Part shown: positions 13,101 through 25,448 of the stretch, piece after piece
Position numbering within the stretch: position 1 is the stretch's first letter
How the letters are laid out: the number at the start of each line of letters is the position of its first letter
Assembly (NCBI GenBank): GCA_007644065.1
Contig: VJWN01000002.1
Span: forward strand, 1,823,831 to 1,887,830
Reading direction: 5' to 3'
DNA from: Margaritispora aquatica
Taxonomy: Eukaryota > Ascomycota > Leotiomycetes > Helotiales > Discinellaceae
Length of the DNA: 64,000 nucleotides
Notes under the pieces: model-generated
Told to the model about the DNA's origin: nothing
What the model saw: only the letters and a program-made list of their open reading frames with translations
Databases searched by the model: none
Program-made: the position numbers and the translations under genes

Positions 13101-13558
13101 GCATCATTCAAACCGGGGAAATTAAGAGCTCGCAGATCAACTTCTGGCTCAGGAGCAGGAAGAGACAGTCCACCATTGATGCGATGTACATCAGAACCAT
13201 TTGGAGTTGTGTGATCCTCAACAATAACATCATCAAAGCTGGAGGCGTCGGGGCCTTCTCCGAACAGGTCATCGTCATCATCAAAGTCCAAGTCCACGTC
13301 GGTTGTAAGGCCAGGCGCGTCGTCATTCTTCCTGCTCGACTCCTCTTCATCTGGCAGATCGTCGTCGCTGATATCCTCGTAGTCCAGCGCATCGTCTGCC
13401 TTCTCCCCAGCATCGAGCTCTCTGTCCGGATCGAATAGATTTCCATTTTGCTCCGCTTGATTCTGAGTATTCGAAAGCAACTCTTCCATCGCCAAGTTAT
13501 CCCTCCGCTCCTGATCCTCCCAATCTATGTCATTGCTCCCATCCTCAAAGTCGGCCAT
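10166..13558 (-). CDS. TAF1: TFIID subunit TAF1 (fungal, DUF3591 domain)
   Basis: Largest subunit of general transcription factor TFIID, which scaffolds TBP and other TAFs at core promoters. Exon 1 is 13558-10719 and exon 2 is 10661-10166, with a 57-nt intron; together 1111 residues, as expected for fungal TAF1 (about 980-1100). The acidic N-terminus (MADFEDGSNDIDWEDQE and long D/E tracts) corresponds to the TBP-binding TAND region. The central DUF3591 block includes HPTVLSNFGMGNRVINYYRR, PIFKHEPKTTDFL and FFVVGQQFP-like segments. Exon 2 has a zinc knuckle, CANCGQAGHIKTNKKYYC, near residue 1020, followed by a basic tail. As in yeasts there is no bromodomain. The start MADFEDG follows the family pattern. 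The gene is divergent from the D-serine dehydratase gene. Confidence 0.95.
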
Positions 13559-14340
13559 CTTGAATGGCTGCGCAGATTGCGCTCAGTTGTTTTGAATGCC
13601 GCGGATCATAAGCAATGAGATTGCGATCAATCTGTAGAGATGTTGTTTGTATTATAGAAGTAGGTAAGTCGCGTTACTATGTTCTAGCAGAACGAGAGCT
13701 GCAGGCGCTGGTGTTTGACTGAATCGAAAACTGGGAGCTGATGAGTATTTGTAGGTAATTCGAGAACGAAGCTCAATAATAAAGCCGTGAATGGCTGAAT
13801 ACAGAGGTCACCTTAACTTGCAATGCGGGAGGAGTTGCAGGGGTAAAGTGAATGGCTTGGCACGGTTGCAGTGACCCAGGCTAGTCACATGACTCGTTTG
13901 TTGAGGTAAGCATATAAGTCCCTTGGGACGACAATTGTTGACTTTCATTTGTTATACATGTTCTCGAGTTTGCCTTTTTACTATTATTTGAAAACTGAGT
14001 GTTAAAACCTGTGGTTAAGCAAAAACTACACATTTTTACTGTGTAAAACTTCCAATCGAATCATTGGAGCTGCACCACTTTCACAAGCTACCTAGCATGT
14101 ACACACTCTAATAAGAGACCACTATTATCCGCTTACCTGACAAGACCCCAAGCACTTGCTCAAGTATACACCTCCCTTTGTCAAATTCTACCTCTTCCAT
14201 TCTTTATTCTTCTCGTCTTCTATATTATCGGGAAATTGGCTATCTAGTTCTTCATTTTTAGTCTGCCTTGTCCCTTCTGCTCCCCTCACTTAAGTTCCTC
14301 TACCCACTCTTGAGCCTCCATCGAATTTTCTATTTTAACC
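13559..14340. promoter_or_regulatory. Divergent promoter region, TAF1 / D-serine dehydratase-like gene
   Basis: This 780-bp gap lies between divergent starts. The stretch at about 14160-14340 is pyrimidine-rich on the plus strand, which is common just upstream of fungal start codons. No specific factor site was recognised. Confidence 0.4.
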
Positions 14341-15926
14341 ATGGCTACCATACCTTTGTATCCCCTTTCAACGAAAGAGGAGCTTCAAAAGCTGTTTGTA
14401 GGCAAGAGTTTGAAAGATGTAGACACTCCTGCGGCTGTGCTTGACATAAGCAAGTTGAAGCAGAACTGTAAGCGGATGCTGGAGGCTACCGAGCAGTTGA
14501 AATTTGGATGGAGAGCTCATATCAAGACTCATAAGGTAAGTTAAGACATGGATTTAAACTGTAATGTTGAAACGTCGCAACCTCATCCATACTATAGCTA
14601 ATAATCTTCAGACAACAGAACTCACCAGACTCCAAGTAGGCGAAGGTAGCGGCCCGGCAAACATCATAGTCTCAACCCTCATCGAAGCCGAGCAAATTGT
14701 GCCTCTACTTCTTGAGCTTCAGTCCTCAGGAAGAGCAGTCAATGTGCCACTCCTCCCTAGAAATCAAACTCCAAGAAACTAACAGCCCCCACTAGCTCCT
14801 CTACTCCTTCCCGCTCACCCCCGCCGCCGTTCCTCGCCTAGCACTCATCTCCAGCACTCTCGGCCCCTCCACCCTCTCTCTAATGATCGATCATGCTTCC
14901 CAACTCCCGAACATCAGCGCCCTTTACAACCAGAGTGGCCACGCGCCCCAGATCTTCATAAAGATCAACATGGGCTCCAACCGGGCGGGCGTCTTACCCT
15001 CCAGCCCAGCCTGCAGCACTCTCCTCGCAGCCCTCCTCGCTCTCGAGACTAAGGGGCACTGCTCCCTCCTAGGTCTCTACTCGCACGCAGGGCACTCGTA
15101 CTCGTCCGCCTCCCGGGCCGACGCCCTCGATTTCCTACGTCAAGAATTTGAAGCCCTCCTCGTCGTCACGGCACTGGTACACACCATGTCGCCCGCCAAA
15201 CCGCTCGTTCTTTCCGTAGGCGCAACGCCGACTACAACCGCCGTTCAAAATCTCCTCCTATCTGCCGCCTCAACACCCGAGGCCGAAGCCCTCGCCATCG
15301 ACGCCTTAAAGAGCACACTCGCCACAATCACTCAACTCGGCGCTAGCGTCGAGGTCCACGCCGGTGTGTACCCTACGCTCGATATCCAGCAACTCGCCAC
15401 GCACGCTTTACCCGCCGATACACTGTCATTCGGCAATATCGCCTTCACGGTGCTTGCTGAGATCGCATCTTTGTATCCTGAACGTGGCGCGAATGGGACA
15501 CCAGAGGCACTCGTTGGTGCTGGATGTCTGGCTCTTGGTCGTGAAGCATGTAAAGCATATCCAGGGTATGCAATCCTTTCGCCGTGGAATAGAGAAGGAG
15601 TGGCGATGCCGACTGGGAAGTTGGAGGAGCACATTGGCTGGTCAGTAGGTAGACTGTCACAGGAGCATGGAATCATGACGTGAGTTCTCTTCTCCCTTTC
15701 CGGTCCCAATCATAATTCATGCTTCACGTTTTCCTGACGCCCGCACAGCTGGAATAGTACCGAAATCACTCCCGAACTACTAGAAGTCGGGCAGAAAGTC
15801 AGAGTGTGGCCAAACCACGCTTGTATTGCCGGTGCAGGTTTTGGATGGTATTTGATTATAGACGAGACGAGAGAAGGGAAGGAGGATGAGATTATTGATG
15901 TTTGGCCACGATGGAGGGGTTGGTAA
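14341..15926 (+). CDS. DSD1: D-serine dehydratase-like PLP enzyme (alanine-racemase-fold, zinc-dependent)
   Basis: PLP enzyme of the fold-type III group that deaminates D-serine to pyruvate and ammonia. Four exons: 14341-14535, 14612-14743, 14796-15679 and 15749-15926, totalling 462 residues. The PLP lysine lies in WRAHIKTHK at about residues 57-65. The sequence then runs TTELTRLQVGEG across the first junction. The zinc-site motif PNHAC near the C-terminus, with its His and Cys, is characteristic of eukaryotic D-serine dehydratase and the related D-threonine aldolases. The family end DVWPRWRGW is also seen. The third exon is notably richer in C than its surroundings. D-threo-3-hydroxyaspartate dehydratase activity is an alternative. 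The start MATIPLYPLSTKEEL sits in a good context (ACCATGG). Confidence 0.88.
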
Positions 15927-16609
15927 ATAAGGGGTAGATGGCTAGGCGAAGCGAGGAATCAAGCGCTTACCTAAGATACCTAACCTTTATTTCAATTCGA
16001 AAAGGCTCCAAATCCTCCGAAAAGAATACATCCGGAGGGGCAAAATTCAGGAGCCTCCCGTTGGAAGCCCCTTAAAAAAACCCTCGGACGGGGGGTATTT
16101 AAGTTTCCATTTGTGGTTGACCATATTTGATATGTTGTTTCACCACATGAACAGCCATGACCTGCGCCTCGACGCCTACCTGCCTATTGCACCATGTGAG
16201 ACTTGAGGGGCTATCGTATTTGATTGTTTTGGGATGAGGGGGTATGACTCTTCAAAACTGCAAGAGAAGAGGGTGATCTACTAAGAATTATACCTGTACC
16301 CTACTCTGCTAAATCTGTGAGGTGACGTGATCAAGTTGTCATATTATATCGCACGACGAGGTGAGACCTCACTCCCATCGCTTATCACAAGAGTCACGCG
16401 AGACGAACAGCAATAATCGTAAAACTGAATGCCAAGCAATCTTTCTAATTCTGGTATCCTCAAGTATTTCAGCAAAATACTCCACCTATGCACGCCTTGA
16501 ACGCCGTGTTTTGTCCAGTCATGGACTTTTGTCTTCATAACTTGAACTTTTTCGTTCGCATCTATCGTCATCATCAACCAACCCAACGCATTCAGCAAGC
16601 CACATTCGT
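15927..16609. other. Convergent intergenic interval
   Basis: About 680 bp between the ends of two convergent genes. It contains a G/A-rich patch near 16000-16100. I see no gene here. Confidence 0.4.
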
Positions 16610-18071
16610 TCACTTGCATCGCTTCTCAACAACATTACTGCCAAACTCCTCATATTCCCGCTTCGAGATCCACATCTGATGGAATGTTCCCAAGCTCCCC
16701 AAAATACTACCGCCAATCCAGCTGCCGAAACGTCTCTCTGCTGTCAAGCCCGCTGCTTGTATCTTGATTCTTTGGCCTGGATATAGAGTAGAGAGCTCTG
16801 TTTGTAATCTATCCACGAATCCGTTGATGAGAGTCGTACCTCCCGTAACTACAATATTTTGCAGTAGAGTTGGTCGTAAATCCATATCAACGGCTGCGAC
16901 ACTCGCCTTCACCATCTCTGGTATCGTTTGCGCCTTGGTAGGCGCAGCCTCACCAGGGATAGGTAACGCACTCTTCTCATCGTATAGCCCCTCCGTAACA
17001 TCGTAACGCTGCTCACTCCACATCTGGTTTGAACCATCTGGCATCTCAAAGGGCCGTCCTGGTTGATGCTTTTGGATATCTCTGTTTGACATCCCGTTCC
17101 CAGTCGGCATCACGGTGCCGAAACGTCCTGGGCCAGGCCATACCTGCACGACTGACTCCTTAAACTCTGTGAGTATGCGCTCTTCTTCCAGAGCTCTGAA
17201 GCTAGGCGTAGGTGGCTTCTCATATTTACGGAAAATGGCTTGCGCAGGTGTATTGGCGTCAACGGCTTGTTTAGAAAGGATCATGAAGTGGGGCACGAGT
17301 TGGACTTTCGGCTCCTGAGATTCGAAGAGTGAACGGATCTGGGAGGAGATCCAGTTACCGGCAAGATGGGAGCGCTGGACTGATTTCTTGAGGATGAGGC
17401 CATCGTGTATAGAAATTACTGAAGCTGTGGATGCGCCGACATCGACAACGAGGGCTGTGGCTTTACCTGCTCCAAACGCAGCCATAACACTGTTGCGCGC
17501 GAGCCAGAAGGCAGGGCATCCCCATGACTCCATAGCTATCTCGATGGACTTCTCGCGGTTCTTGACGCTGTTCCATGCTGTCTCTGTCATAAGCAGAGGA
17601 TGTTCCTCCAATGGCTTTTCTGCGTCGTCCAGACCATCCATTTCGACCTCTGCGTCCTTCAAATCGTCATTGAGCCCATTGGTACGCGGGTCGGCTTGCT
17701 TGAAGCTCGTAAGCCGCGATGTGATTGAGTATTCCCAGAGTTGCGTTGCAGTCTCCCAATCCTCAACTGTGCCCTCTTTTGACATGGGATTCCGAATCTC
17801 GAGGCCTCTGCGCGGATCGCGGATCATATCGTCACCAAACAAGAGTTTACCGTCTGCGGCGCCATAATGCGAATTCAGGAACGACTTTGGTGTATCTTCA
17901 CCTGCGAAGCCTGCGCGCACACTAGAATATCCAGGGTCGAGAATGATGGCTGATACCTCATCTGCGATTTGGTCAGTTTACAAGCAGGTCGGAGAAGTAG
18001 CAAGGCAGCCACTTACCTCCTCCATAGACATCAGTGGGCTGCATTGACGAGGTCATTGGTTGGGTTGCCAT
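16610..18071 (-). CDS. ARP4: Actin-related protein 4 (NuA4, SWR1 and INO80 subunit)
   Basis: Nuclear actin-related protein shared by the NuA4 acetyltransferase and the SWR1 and INO80 remodelling complexes. Exon 1 (18071-18017) encodes MATQPMTSSMQPTDVYGG and exon 2 (17961-16610) starts DEVSAIILDPGYSSVRAGFAGE, giving 468 residues. The actin fold is seen as the phosphate-1 loop LDPGYSSVRAGFAGEDTPK, the phosphate-2 loop VVDVGASTASVISIHDG near residues 200-216, and VVTGGTTLINGF for the adenosine-binding part. The protein ends in SNVVEKRCK, which is the usual Arp4 C-terminus. Family-typical insertions relative to actin lie around residues 80-110. The intron is 55 nt. Confidence 0.94.
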
Positions 18072-18558
18072 TTTGGAAAAGATCTTGATGACTGCCAAGT
18101 GGTTGCTAATTCTCAATCGCTCATAGAATTGATTGTCGCGTCGTGTTGCACTGCTGAAAAGATGCTGGACGCGATTGAGCTCATTGCACAAAAGGTGTTT
18201 GAGGCTGCCGTATCGAATCTTGGCTGATCCAACCCCCACCAACAACCACTAATCAACAAGTACCAACTAAGCTATCCTGTATCTCATCCATCTCATCCAG
18301 CTCGTGTACCATTACAATCACTTTCTATCTAGAAACACTGCTTTGGTCTTTCAATATATTACTGGTTGAATATACCCTACGCTTCGGCCCTACCTAAGCA
18401 AGGTATACTCTGACTTAGTGGAAGCGCTAGTAGTGAGCAGCCAACCGAGCATCAGTAATGATTTATATAAATGCATTACAACTGTATTATTCTGATATCT
18501 AAATCACAATGATACACAGAAGATAAAAAAACAAGAGATGTAGATAAGATCAACCAGA
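18072..18558. promoter_or_regulatory. Intergenic interval upstream of ARP4
   Basis: This 490-bp gap lies between the ARP4 start and the stop of the next minus-strand gene. It probably holds the ARP4 promoter and the neighbour's 3' UTR. No motif was recognised. Confidence 0.35.
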
Positions 18559-19464
18559 TCAGACCTTACCCTCCCAAACTCTCTGTGTCTCCAACTCAAC
18601 ATCTCCCTGTCCCATACTCCTACCACCATAGAACTTCCCCGTCTTTCCCATCTTCTTCTCGGTGACCCACTTCCTAAGGAATTGGAGGCCTTTCGAAAGA
18701 GAGAAGATGAGCACAATCCCGACTGCAATACCGCATACATATGCTGCAACACCTCCTTTACCCACTCCCCCTTGGGCTTTTGTTGCTGGGTTGAGGAAGT
18801 TGTAGACATAGTAACCCTTCGTCGCATAGGTGATATATGCCACTCCCAGATATCCAATAAGTAGAATAATCAACCAGAAGAGATGAATCCAAGGGGCAGG
18901 ATTGATGCGTGTAAAGATCAGCTCGAAGAGGGCAAATGCAGAATTAAGTCCATGTTGAGAGATGTTCGACCATAGAGTGAAGGTAGTCTTAAATTCTGAG
19001 TACAGGACTCCCCAGTATACTATCGTAACGAGGAATGGATAGGTCACAATCGTTGTCCAGAATAGATAGTGTAGTGCTTGAAGTGGTCTTGGAAATCGGT
19101 TGAGGAGCGGTGTTCCTCCATTTCGAGCATATGTGAAGGTATGGAGAGCCGCGAATGTGAAGTAGAAGCATGCGCCCCAATAGCAGAGGATCGTGAAGAA
19201 CGAGAACGACTTGTGGACGTCGTGGATAGAATATGTTTGGTGGTTTGTAGCCTCCCAACCCATTATGAAAAAAGTGACCGTGAATGCATAGATTGCCTTG
19301 AGTAAGTTAGTAAATTCCTGAGCCTACGAGAATGTCAAACCTACACAAGCAGCTCTAACGCCAAAGAGAACCCATGGTGGTAGAAGCCATGAAGTCTCGA
19401 AACGATGACTTGGATCCCAAAGATCATTCCCGAAGGAGAACGCGTTACAACTGAATCTCCCCAT
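18559..19464 (-). CDS. Multipass membrane protein, FAR-17a/AIG1 or rolling-stone-like
   Basis: Two exons (19464-19345 and 19296-18559) separated by a 48-nt intron give 285 residues. The N-terminus, MGRFSCNAFSFGNDLWDPSH, leads into RFETSWLLPPWVLFGVRAAC and then six or so hydrophobic helices. The family-like elements are WLLPPWVLFGVRA, the N-T-type loop WSNISQHGLNSAFALFELI, and PAPWIHLFWLIILLIGYLGV. The cytosolic tail is basic and ends with EGKV. This layout fits the FAR-17a/AIG1-like and rolling-stone-like membrane protein group found in fungi, but I assign the family with moderate certainty. The function is unknown; some members are lipid-ester hydrolases. No signal peptide cleavage site is apparent. 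Confidence 0.72.
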
Positions 19465-22400
19465 GGCGCACTTTCATCCAACAAATTAGAGCCCTGCTCT
19501 GCAAGTTGTAGTTGTTCAGATAGTTTGTGTTTGATGTCGTACTCAATCGAAAGTTCCTTTCCGACTTGGCTTGATCTGCGAACCAGTGTTATTTGACTTC
19601 CGTCAAAAAGTTCGAAAAAGAAATCGCATGAATGACAAGAAGGGATGTCCACAACAGTCGTCGTGCCAAATTGATCTCTTCCAGACAAAGGTGGAGTTCG
19701 AGATATGGGAATCCTGGTTTTCGATTATGCGACAGTGGATTGACGTCGACGCAATCTAAGTGGGTGGAATTCGCGACTAGGATGTCGAGTGGACGCGTGA
19801 AATACGAGAACTAAATTCTGAGAGCACTATGACAGAGAATCTTAGACTTACACTTTGTAGAGTATCGACAAGTTCGATTCTGAAGTCTTGATGTTTTGGT
19901 TGAAGGACGAGACTTGACAGCTGAGAGCTGAACATCCAAATGAATGTGGCATGGAGGAGAAATGAGACAGTAAGGCTAATCCACAGCCGTTCGAATGTGT
20001 TCCGTTCATCCAATCAGCTTCCTCTTGGAATTGATAGTGTGGCTTGGTGGTTCCCTACCCGCACACTTGTCGGGATGGGTGCAGCAGACTGCAGGACACG
20101 TGCAGGGTTCTGCCGATGCAATCCACTACTTTGAAGCTTCTCTCCAATATTCCAGATCAAGTTGAAACCTTCCAGACCTTTTCGAAACCCCTCAGGAGTC
20201 TTTCGGCGCAAGGGTGTTTTTGATATACTCGGTGAGCAGAGATGAGAAAGACGACCTTCCGCATTTTGAATATATGGCAAATGTGTGCCTGTCTCCAGGA
20301 TTGCTGTCTCAGCCTCTTCAAATAGTTTTGTACGCCTCAGAGGTCTTGTATATACGTCAGCAGTTCGGATTGGCTACCTTCGTATAATATCGTATTTCAA
20401 TGACTGTTCGCTACCCATGGAAGGCGATCAGACCAACAATGTCCCAAACAGGTGATGATGTAGGTGACAGATGATCTCTGAATATGGCTACTTGCTCATT
20501 GATTTTCTTTTGGCGTGTTAATGCTCAATTGTCCTGCTATTGTTCGAGGAATGATCGGATCAGCTCAGTAAGCCTTCCCGTCCCAGAAGACCACCATCCG
20601 ACCAAATCGCATCGCTAGGTGCAATGAGACTCGCTTTTGAAGGCGTTTGCCTTTGCGAGTATCTTGTTTTTTAAGCCACCCAAGATTGAAAAGAACCTCA
20701 ATAGTAGGTAAACAGATTGAAGCTCTCGCAGGCCTCTCAACTATAACAAAACATACAAACAGGAACGGAAATCAGATGAACAAACATGCTGCATTTTTAT
20801 TCTAGGGATTCAAGCATCTCTTCTTGAGTTGCAAACATAAAAGGTAAAGAATCCAAAAGGGTGTGCAAAGGTTGAGTTGAAAAAATCAGAATGTGTACTT
20901 TCTGGACTCTCATTAACATTAAAATATAGAAAATATACTCCATGCAGAGAGGAAATATCAAACAGCAAATACCCAAGTGCCACTAGCACAATCGGATTGT
21001 ATCAAAGGAAAGATCAAGCATGACAATTAATAGTGCTCTCACACCTACCTTTCTCATATCAGAAATTCACGGTATCTCTAAATTCGTACGGCAATTCCTC
21101 GCAGTTCTCGTGTTGTGAAGATGAAGTTGATGTTTGAAATATAAGTTTCAAATCCTTTGAAACGTTGCACGTTCAAGTCGTTGGAAGTTTGATGTGATGT
21201 CCTGATTGGACCAAAAGTTTGTCACGATGCCTCCAAGGAAGAGTTCTTTGGACAGCTGTCGGAAAAGCTCCTTTCCCCTCTCTATAAAACTCCCTATATT
21301 GGCCAGGGATAATTAAATCGTTTCGCGGACACAGCCCATAACAGAATATTCATTCCCGAAATCTCAGGGCGCATCCACCGGGGTTGAAATGTTTACGTGG
21401 TTTGTTGAGATTTCGAATCTTGATTTCAATATTGTAAGATTTCGTGAGGTTGTGTCGGATAATTATGAGATGAGGGTGTTCAGAATTGCGAGCCAGCAGA
21501 TGACTGAATGGAGAAATACTCTCATGCTCAGCGGAAAGCTGCAGAGACTTTGACGCAAGTGACAGGTTCAATTCTCATGTCGTGGCTTGAGACGTTGAAG
21601 CACAGTTTGGATGGAGCAACCAATAATGATGGGTTGGTTGACGAATTCTCCAATGATTCTTCAATCCACACATCCAGAGAACTCCAAGTTATCCAACCAG
21701 AGGTTCAAGATGAATCCCCCCGCGTTCCAATTCCAAGACCTTCATCCATGCTCAGGGCCATGTTCCCTCCCTTACCCTTGGAGTATTGGTGCTAGGATAT
21801 GAGATGCATGTCGAGTCTTGACAGAAACATTAGATGAGCTGATGACTGCACACCCTCGACAGCTTCATCGGGCTTGCACATGTGCACTGTTTCCCTCTAG
21901 GTATTCGATCGTGATCGTATTCAAATTCGGACTTCGGCTCATTTCTCTTGTCTTTCTTGGTGAATACCCCCCTCTGTTCCACTGCCCCTATTCTTTTGGG
22001 AATTGATAATTGCCCCTGGGATTATGGGAATCTGGAAGCGGTGATCCATCGGAATATACGTGGAGTATTGAGCTTTAATAAAGTACTTGACCACTTTAAA
22101 CTGTTAGCTTTGATAGAGCAACGGCCCCTGGATTGTTGCCGTACCTCAAGAGTCAAGATCTTACCCAAATCCTAAACTGTGCCCATCTTCTGCCTGATTA
22201 GGTCGAGCCATGTCCAAGCACGGTTACTGTTCTAGCCCCAAGGAGCGGCAGCAACCTCGAGCCAACCCAGTTCATCTTTTACGCTTCTCACCACCACCAC
22301 TCACTCGCACCACTCGCACCAGTCAGTCAGATGTTAGACACTAAGACACACTTCCAGGTTGGTGAACTTTGGGCTCCACCTATCCACCTCTCTCGTGGGC

Positions 22401-23159
22401 TCGTGGATTTTGGTTCCTGAACCAGAGGGAAAAGGCCGTCACTAGACTCTATTGAGTACCATGGCTATACCATTCACAGACTAGCTGTGGAATTTCATAC
22501 TGATTTCCGTCTCTTTTCCAGAGGGCATTTTGGTCGCATTCCTGTCAAAAAAGTGCCCCCCTGTTGATAATGGCTGAATGGCGCCTGATGGTTGATGCCA
22601 TCTCTCCTCTCTGCCCCATATCGACTGCAGAGTTGTATTGAAATGGCTGCATCACCGCCTTACACCCGAATTGCAGATTGCAGAGTCAGAACGCATCGTC
22701 CTCAAGTCGGCTTCATCACACGGACTGACCTGCTCTAGGACCTGGTCAATTGCACTTAGTGGACCTTGCCGCATCTTCTCCTTCACGATCTTATCCTGAT
22801 CTTCCTGATCCTCTTCCACTCCCAACCGCCACTGTTACCGCGACCGCCACTACTACTACGACGCTGCTCCTCTTGCTGCTTACTGCATCTTGCATCTCCG
22901 TCTCCATCTCCAGCTCTACCGTCTTCTGTCCGCGTACTTTCAAGCACCCTATACATTTTAACCTTTCCATTCCTCTGCCGTTGACGGTTCACAACAGTAC
23001 AAGCTCGCAGACTTGCAGGAGTGCACGTACAAAGTGATTGCGTACAAAGAGCAAGAGTCCTCCAATCCTCCATTTGCTAGCCAATGCGAAAGCTGCAGTC
23101 CATGTAGTGGAACCACCACCAACCCGTATATTCGCAAAGGTGCCAAAGTTGCAGGCACA
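19465..23159. other. Long interval without supportable genes
   Basis: About 3.7 kb. Open frames on the minus strand around 19341-20280 (for example 20014-20280) are uninterrupted but show no domain or consistent splicing. 22200-23150 is pyrimidine-rich on the plus strand and probably holds the promoter and 5' UTR of the next gene. Nothing else was recognised. Confidence 0.4.
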
Positions 23160-25448
23160 ATGTCCTCTTTCGACTACTCGTCAGCATCGGATCAAGATGA
23201 TGGTGGCTTCATACTTCTCCAACCCTCTGTGTTCAACGACAACATTTCCCGTACGCCTACGCCAAGGAACGATACAATGAAAGAAGTACAAGTGCCAAAG
23301 CATCCGATTGAATCCATGCAATTGGCTTTTGCAGAGTCCATGTTGGAAGCCTCAACCACTCCCCCAACACCATCATCACCAAGAAACATACGAGGCAATG
23401 CGGCGGCGAGGAGGAAAGTGTTACTCGACCAGGAGCTTCACGAGCCGACTCATGCTACACGATGGCGGCAGAAGCCAGGACAACAGCATCACGAACTGTG
23501 GAAGTTGATGGCACAGATCTCCTTTGGCATATATCTCCTACTGAACTCGATTGCCAAAGATGACGAGCAAGTAATGAATATTCTTCAGGTACATGTTGAC
23601 GAAATTGATGAATTCTTGGAGAAGACCTTGGAAGACTTTGATCTCGCTCAGGAAGACATCGAAGAACGACTCAAATTTCTGAAGCTTCCATTAGAGAATA
23701 TTATCATATTCGATGCCATGCTAGAGGATAGGAATTTCAGGTCACAGATCGTCAATGGTAACGAACGCATAGAACATGTCATTACACGAACTGCAACTGC
23801 TATGAACGATGCGCTGAAGGATGTGCAGCAAGGACTCGATGCTTGCAAAGAATTTACATTATACTTGGCCAAGGAACAGGAAATTTCGGCATGGAAAGAC
23901 AAAAGACCTGATATGCAAAAGGTATTTGACGCAATGAAAGGTAATGTGGATGGATGGTGGAAAGCCTATGTTTCACTGCAGACCAAAGGTAACCAACTTG
24001 GGGTTGCTCTGGTATCACTTGGATCGATTGTAGCTGAAATGGACCGAAGAGCGTACGTTAAATTTCTCGAAGTAGCATCTGTTTCTCCATAAAAACCAGA
24101 GCCAGAAAGCCATGTCTAGGAAACTTCTTCTTGAGAGTCACTCGGTAGACATGTCTTGACTAGCTCTGGGTGTGATTGTAAGAATATTTGCTGATGTTAT
24201 CGCAGTGGGGATATAAGCCGGAAAACCAGAGTATGCTTTTTCCATTGAGACATTGGTACATATTGGTTGCTAACGTCTTTATAGTTCAGCACCTCAACAG
24301 CATCAATGGCCTCACCACCTTCTTCACCACCGCAACAGTCTCGACAAATGCGTTTATCCATGTCGAAGAATCTTCCTTCTGACCCGAGTTTGATCACCCC
24401 GGCGATTCGAGCCACTCTACCTGCCTTTCAACTTGTGCAAGATCGAGAAAGAACTCCGGAGCCGGATTATCGATCCTCGACCTCGTCGAGTCTTGAGCAG
24501 CCAGAACCAGAATTCTTATTGAAACCGCATACATACAGTCCTGTGGCTTCTCCTACGTTGAAACCCTATACCTACAGTCCTGCCCCATCTCCGAGAATAC
24601 CGTCTGCTCCCGTACAGGAGGCTCCTGCGCCCGAAGTACGAAAGCGAACTTCTTTACGACAGCGGTTCTCTCTCAAACGCAAGGATGCCCAGGAACAAAC
24701 TCTGCAGGCCCCTCCATCTCGTGGAGAAGGCTGGGGAGGTCGCCAGCGTGTAATATCTGTCGCTGCTGGGTCGAGTCGTGGGCGTGATAGCTCATTGGCA
24801 TCGCCACCTTCCCGTGGTCTTGACTCCGCATATTGCTCAGATTTCGAAAAGGCAACTTCTCCACCAGTTTTACCCCACCTTACACAGACCAGCTCGAGAC
24901 AATCCTCGAATCACACGGCCAATTCTTCGCGGAACACAAACTTCACAAGAGATTCTAACTTCACTGCCAGAGACTCTTTGCCTGTCAGTAGGGACTTTAT
25001 ATCATCTCCTCGTTCTGAGCAGCAATTTTTCCGTCCGGTACAAGCTTCACCGCACTCTCCTTTGCAACGACCATGGACTGCCGGACCTACCAACCCTTTA
25101 CATGTACATTCGAATTCTTCCACTTCAAACCTTTCTGCTCGGAACTATCATACTCACACTCCATCACAACTTGGCAATCGACATCACGCACCTAGTGCAA
25201 TGGGCATGAGTATGAGGAGTGAGATGACGATGATGACCGAAATGGATGCGAACGGAAACATGAAGAAGGTCAAGAAGAAGCGAAGTGCTTTCGGCTGGCT
25301 GAAGAAAGCCTTTAGCCTAAGCGAGGAAGAAAAGCTGGCCTTTGAAGAGAGGAAGAAGATGGCCGATACCGAGGCTCAGCGATACTATGACCGAGGACCT
25401 CAGAGATGGGTCGATGGGCGAAGGGTTGACAACGGTCGAATGAGATGA
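23160..25448 (+). CDS. Conserved fungal coiled-coil protein of unknown function
   Basis: I do not recognise a named gene. The model has three exons: 23160-24052, a 25-nt micro-exon 24206-24230, and 24285-25448, giving 693 residues. The N-terminal 300 residues hold a Ser/Pro-rich head and then helical, acidic coiled-coil sequence (residues about 130-290). The junction reads MDRRA, then GDISRKTR from the micro-exon, then FSTSTASMASPP. The second half is Ser/Pro-rich and disordered, with a near-repeat of KPHTYSP and KPYTYSP. It ends with a basic amphipathic segment, KKKRSAFGWLKKAFSLSEEE, near residue 640-660, which could bind membrane or partner proteins. A single intron 24053-24289 ending at TTCAG would also keep frame. 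An in-frame upstream extension to 23013 has no ATG. Function unknown. Confidence 0.72.

Noticed and set aside
20014..20280. Minus-strand open frame upstream of the membrane-protein gene
   Set aside because: It has no recognisable domain, and I could not connect it by splicing to the downstream exons; the membrane-protein start at 19464 already fits its family.
23013..23159. N-terminal extension of the coiled-coil protein
   Set aside because: The frame is open upstream but has no ATG; it depends on a TTG start, while ATG 23160 is followed by typical coding sequence.
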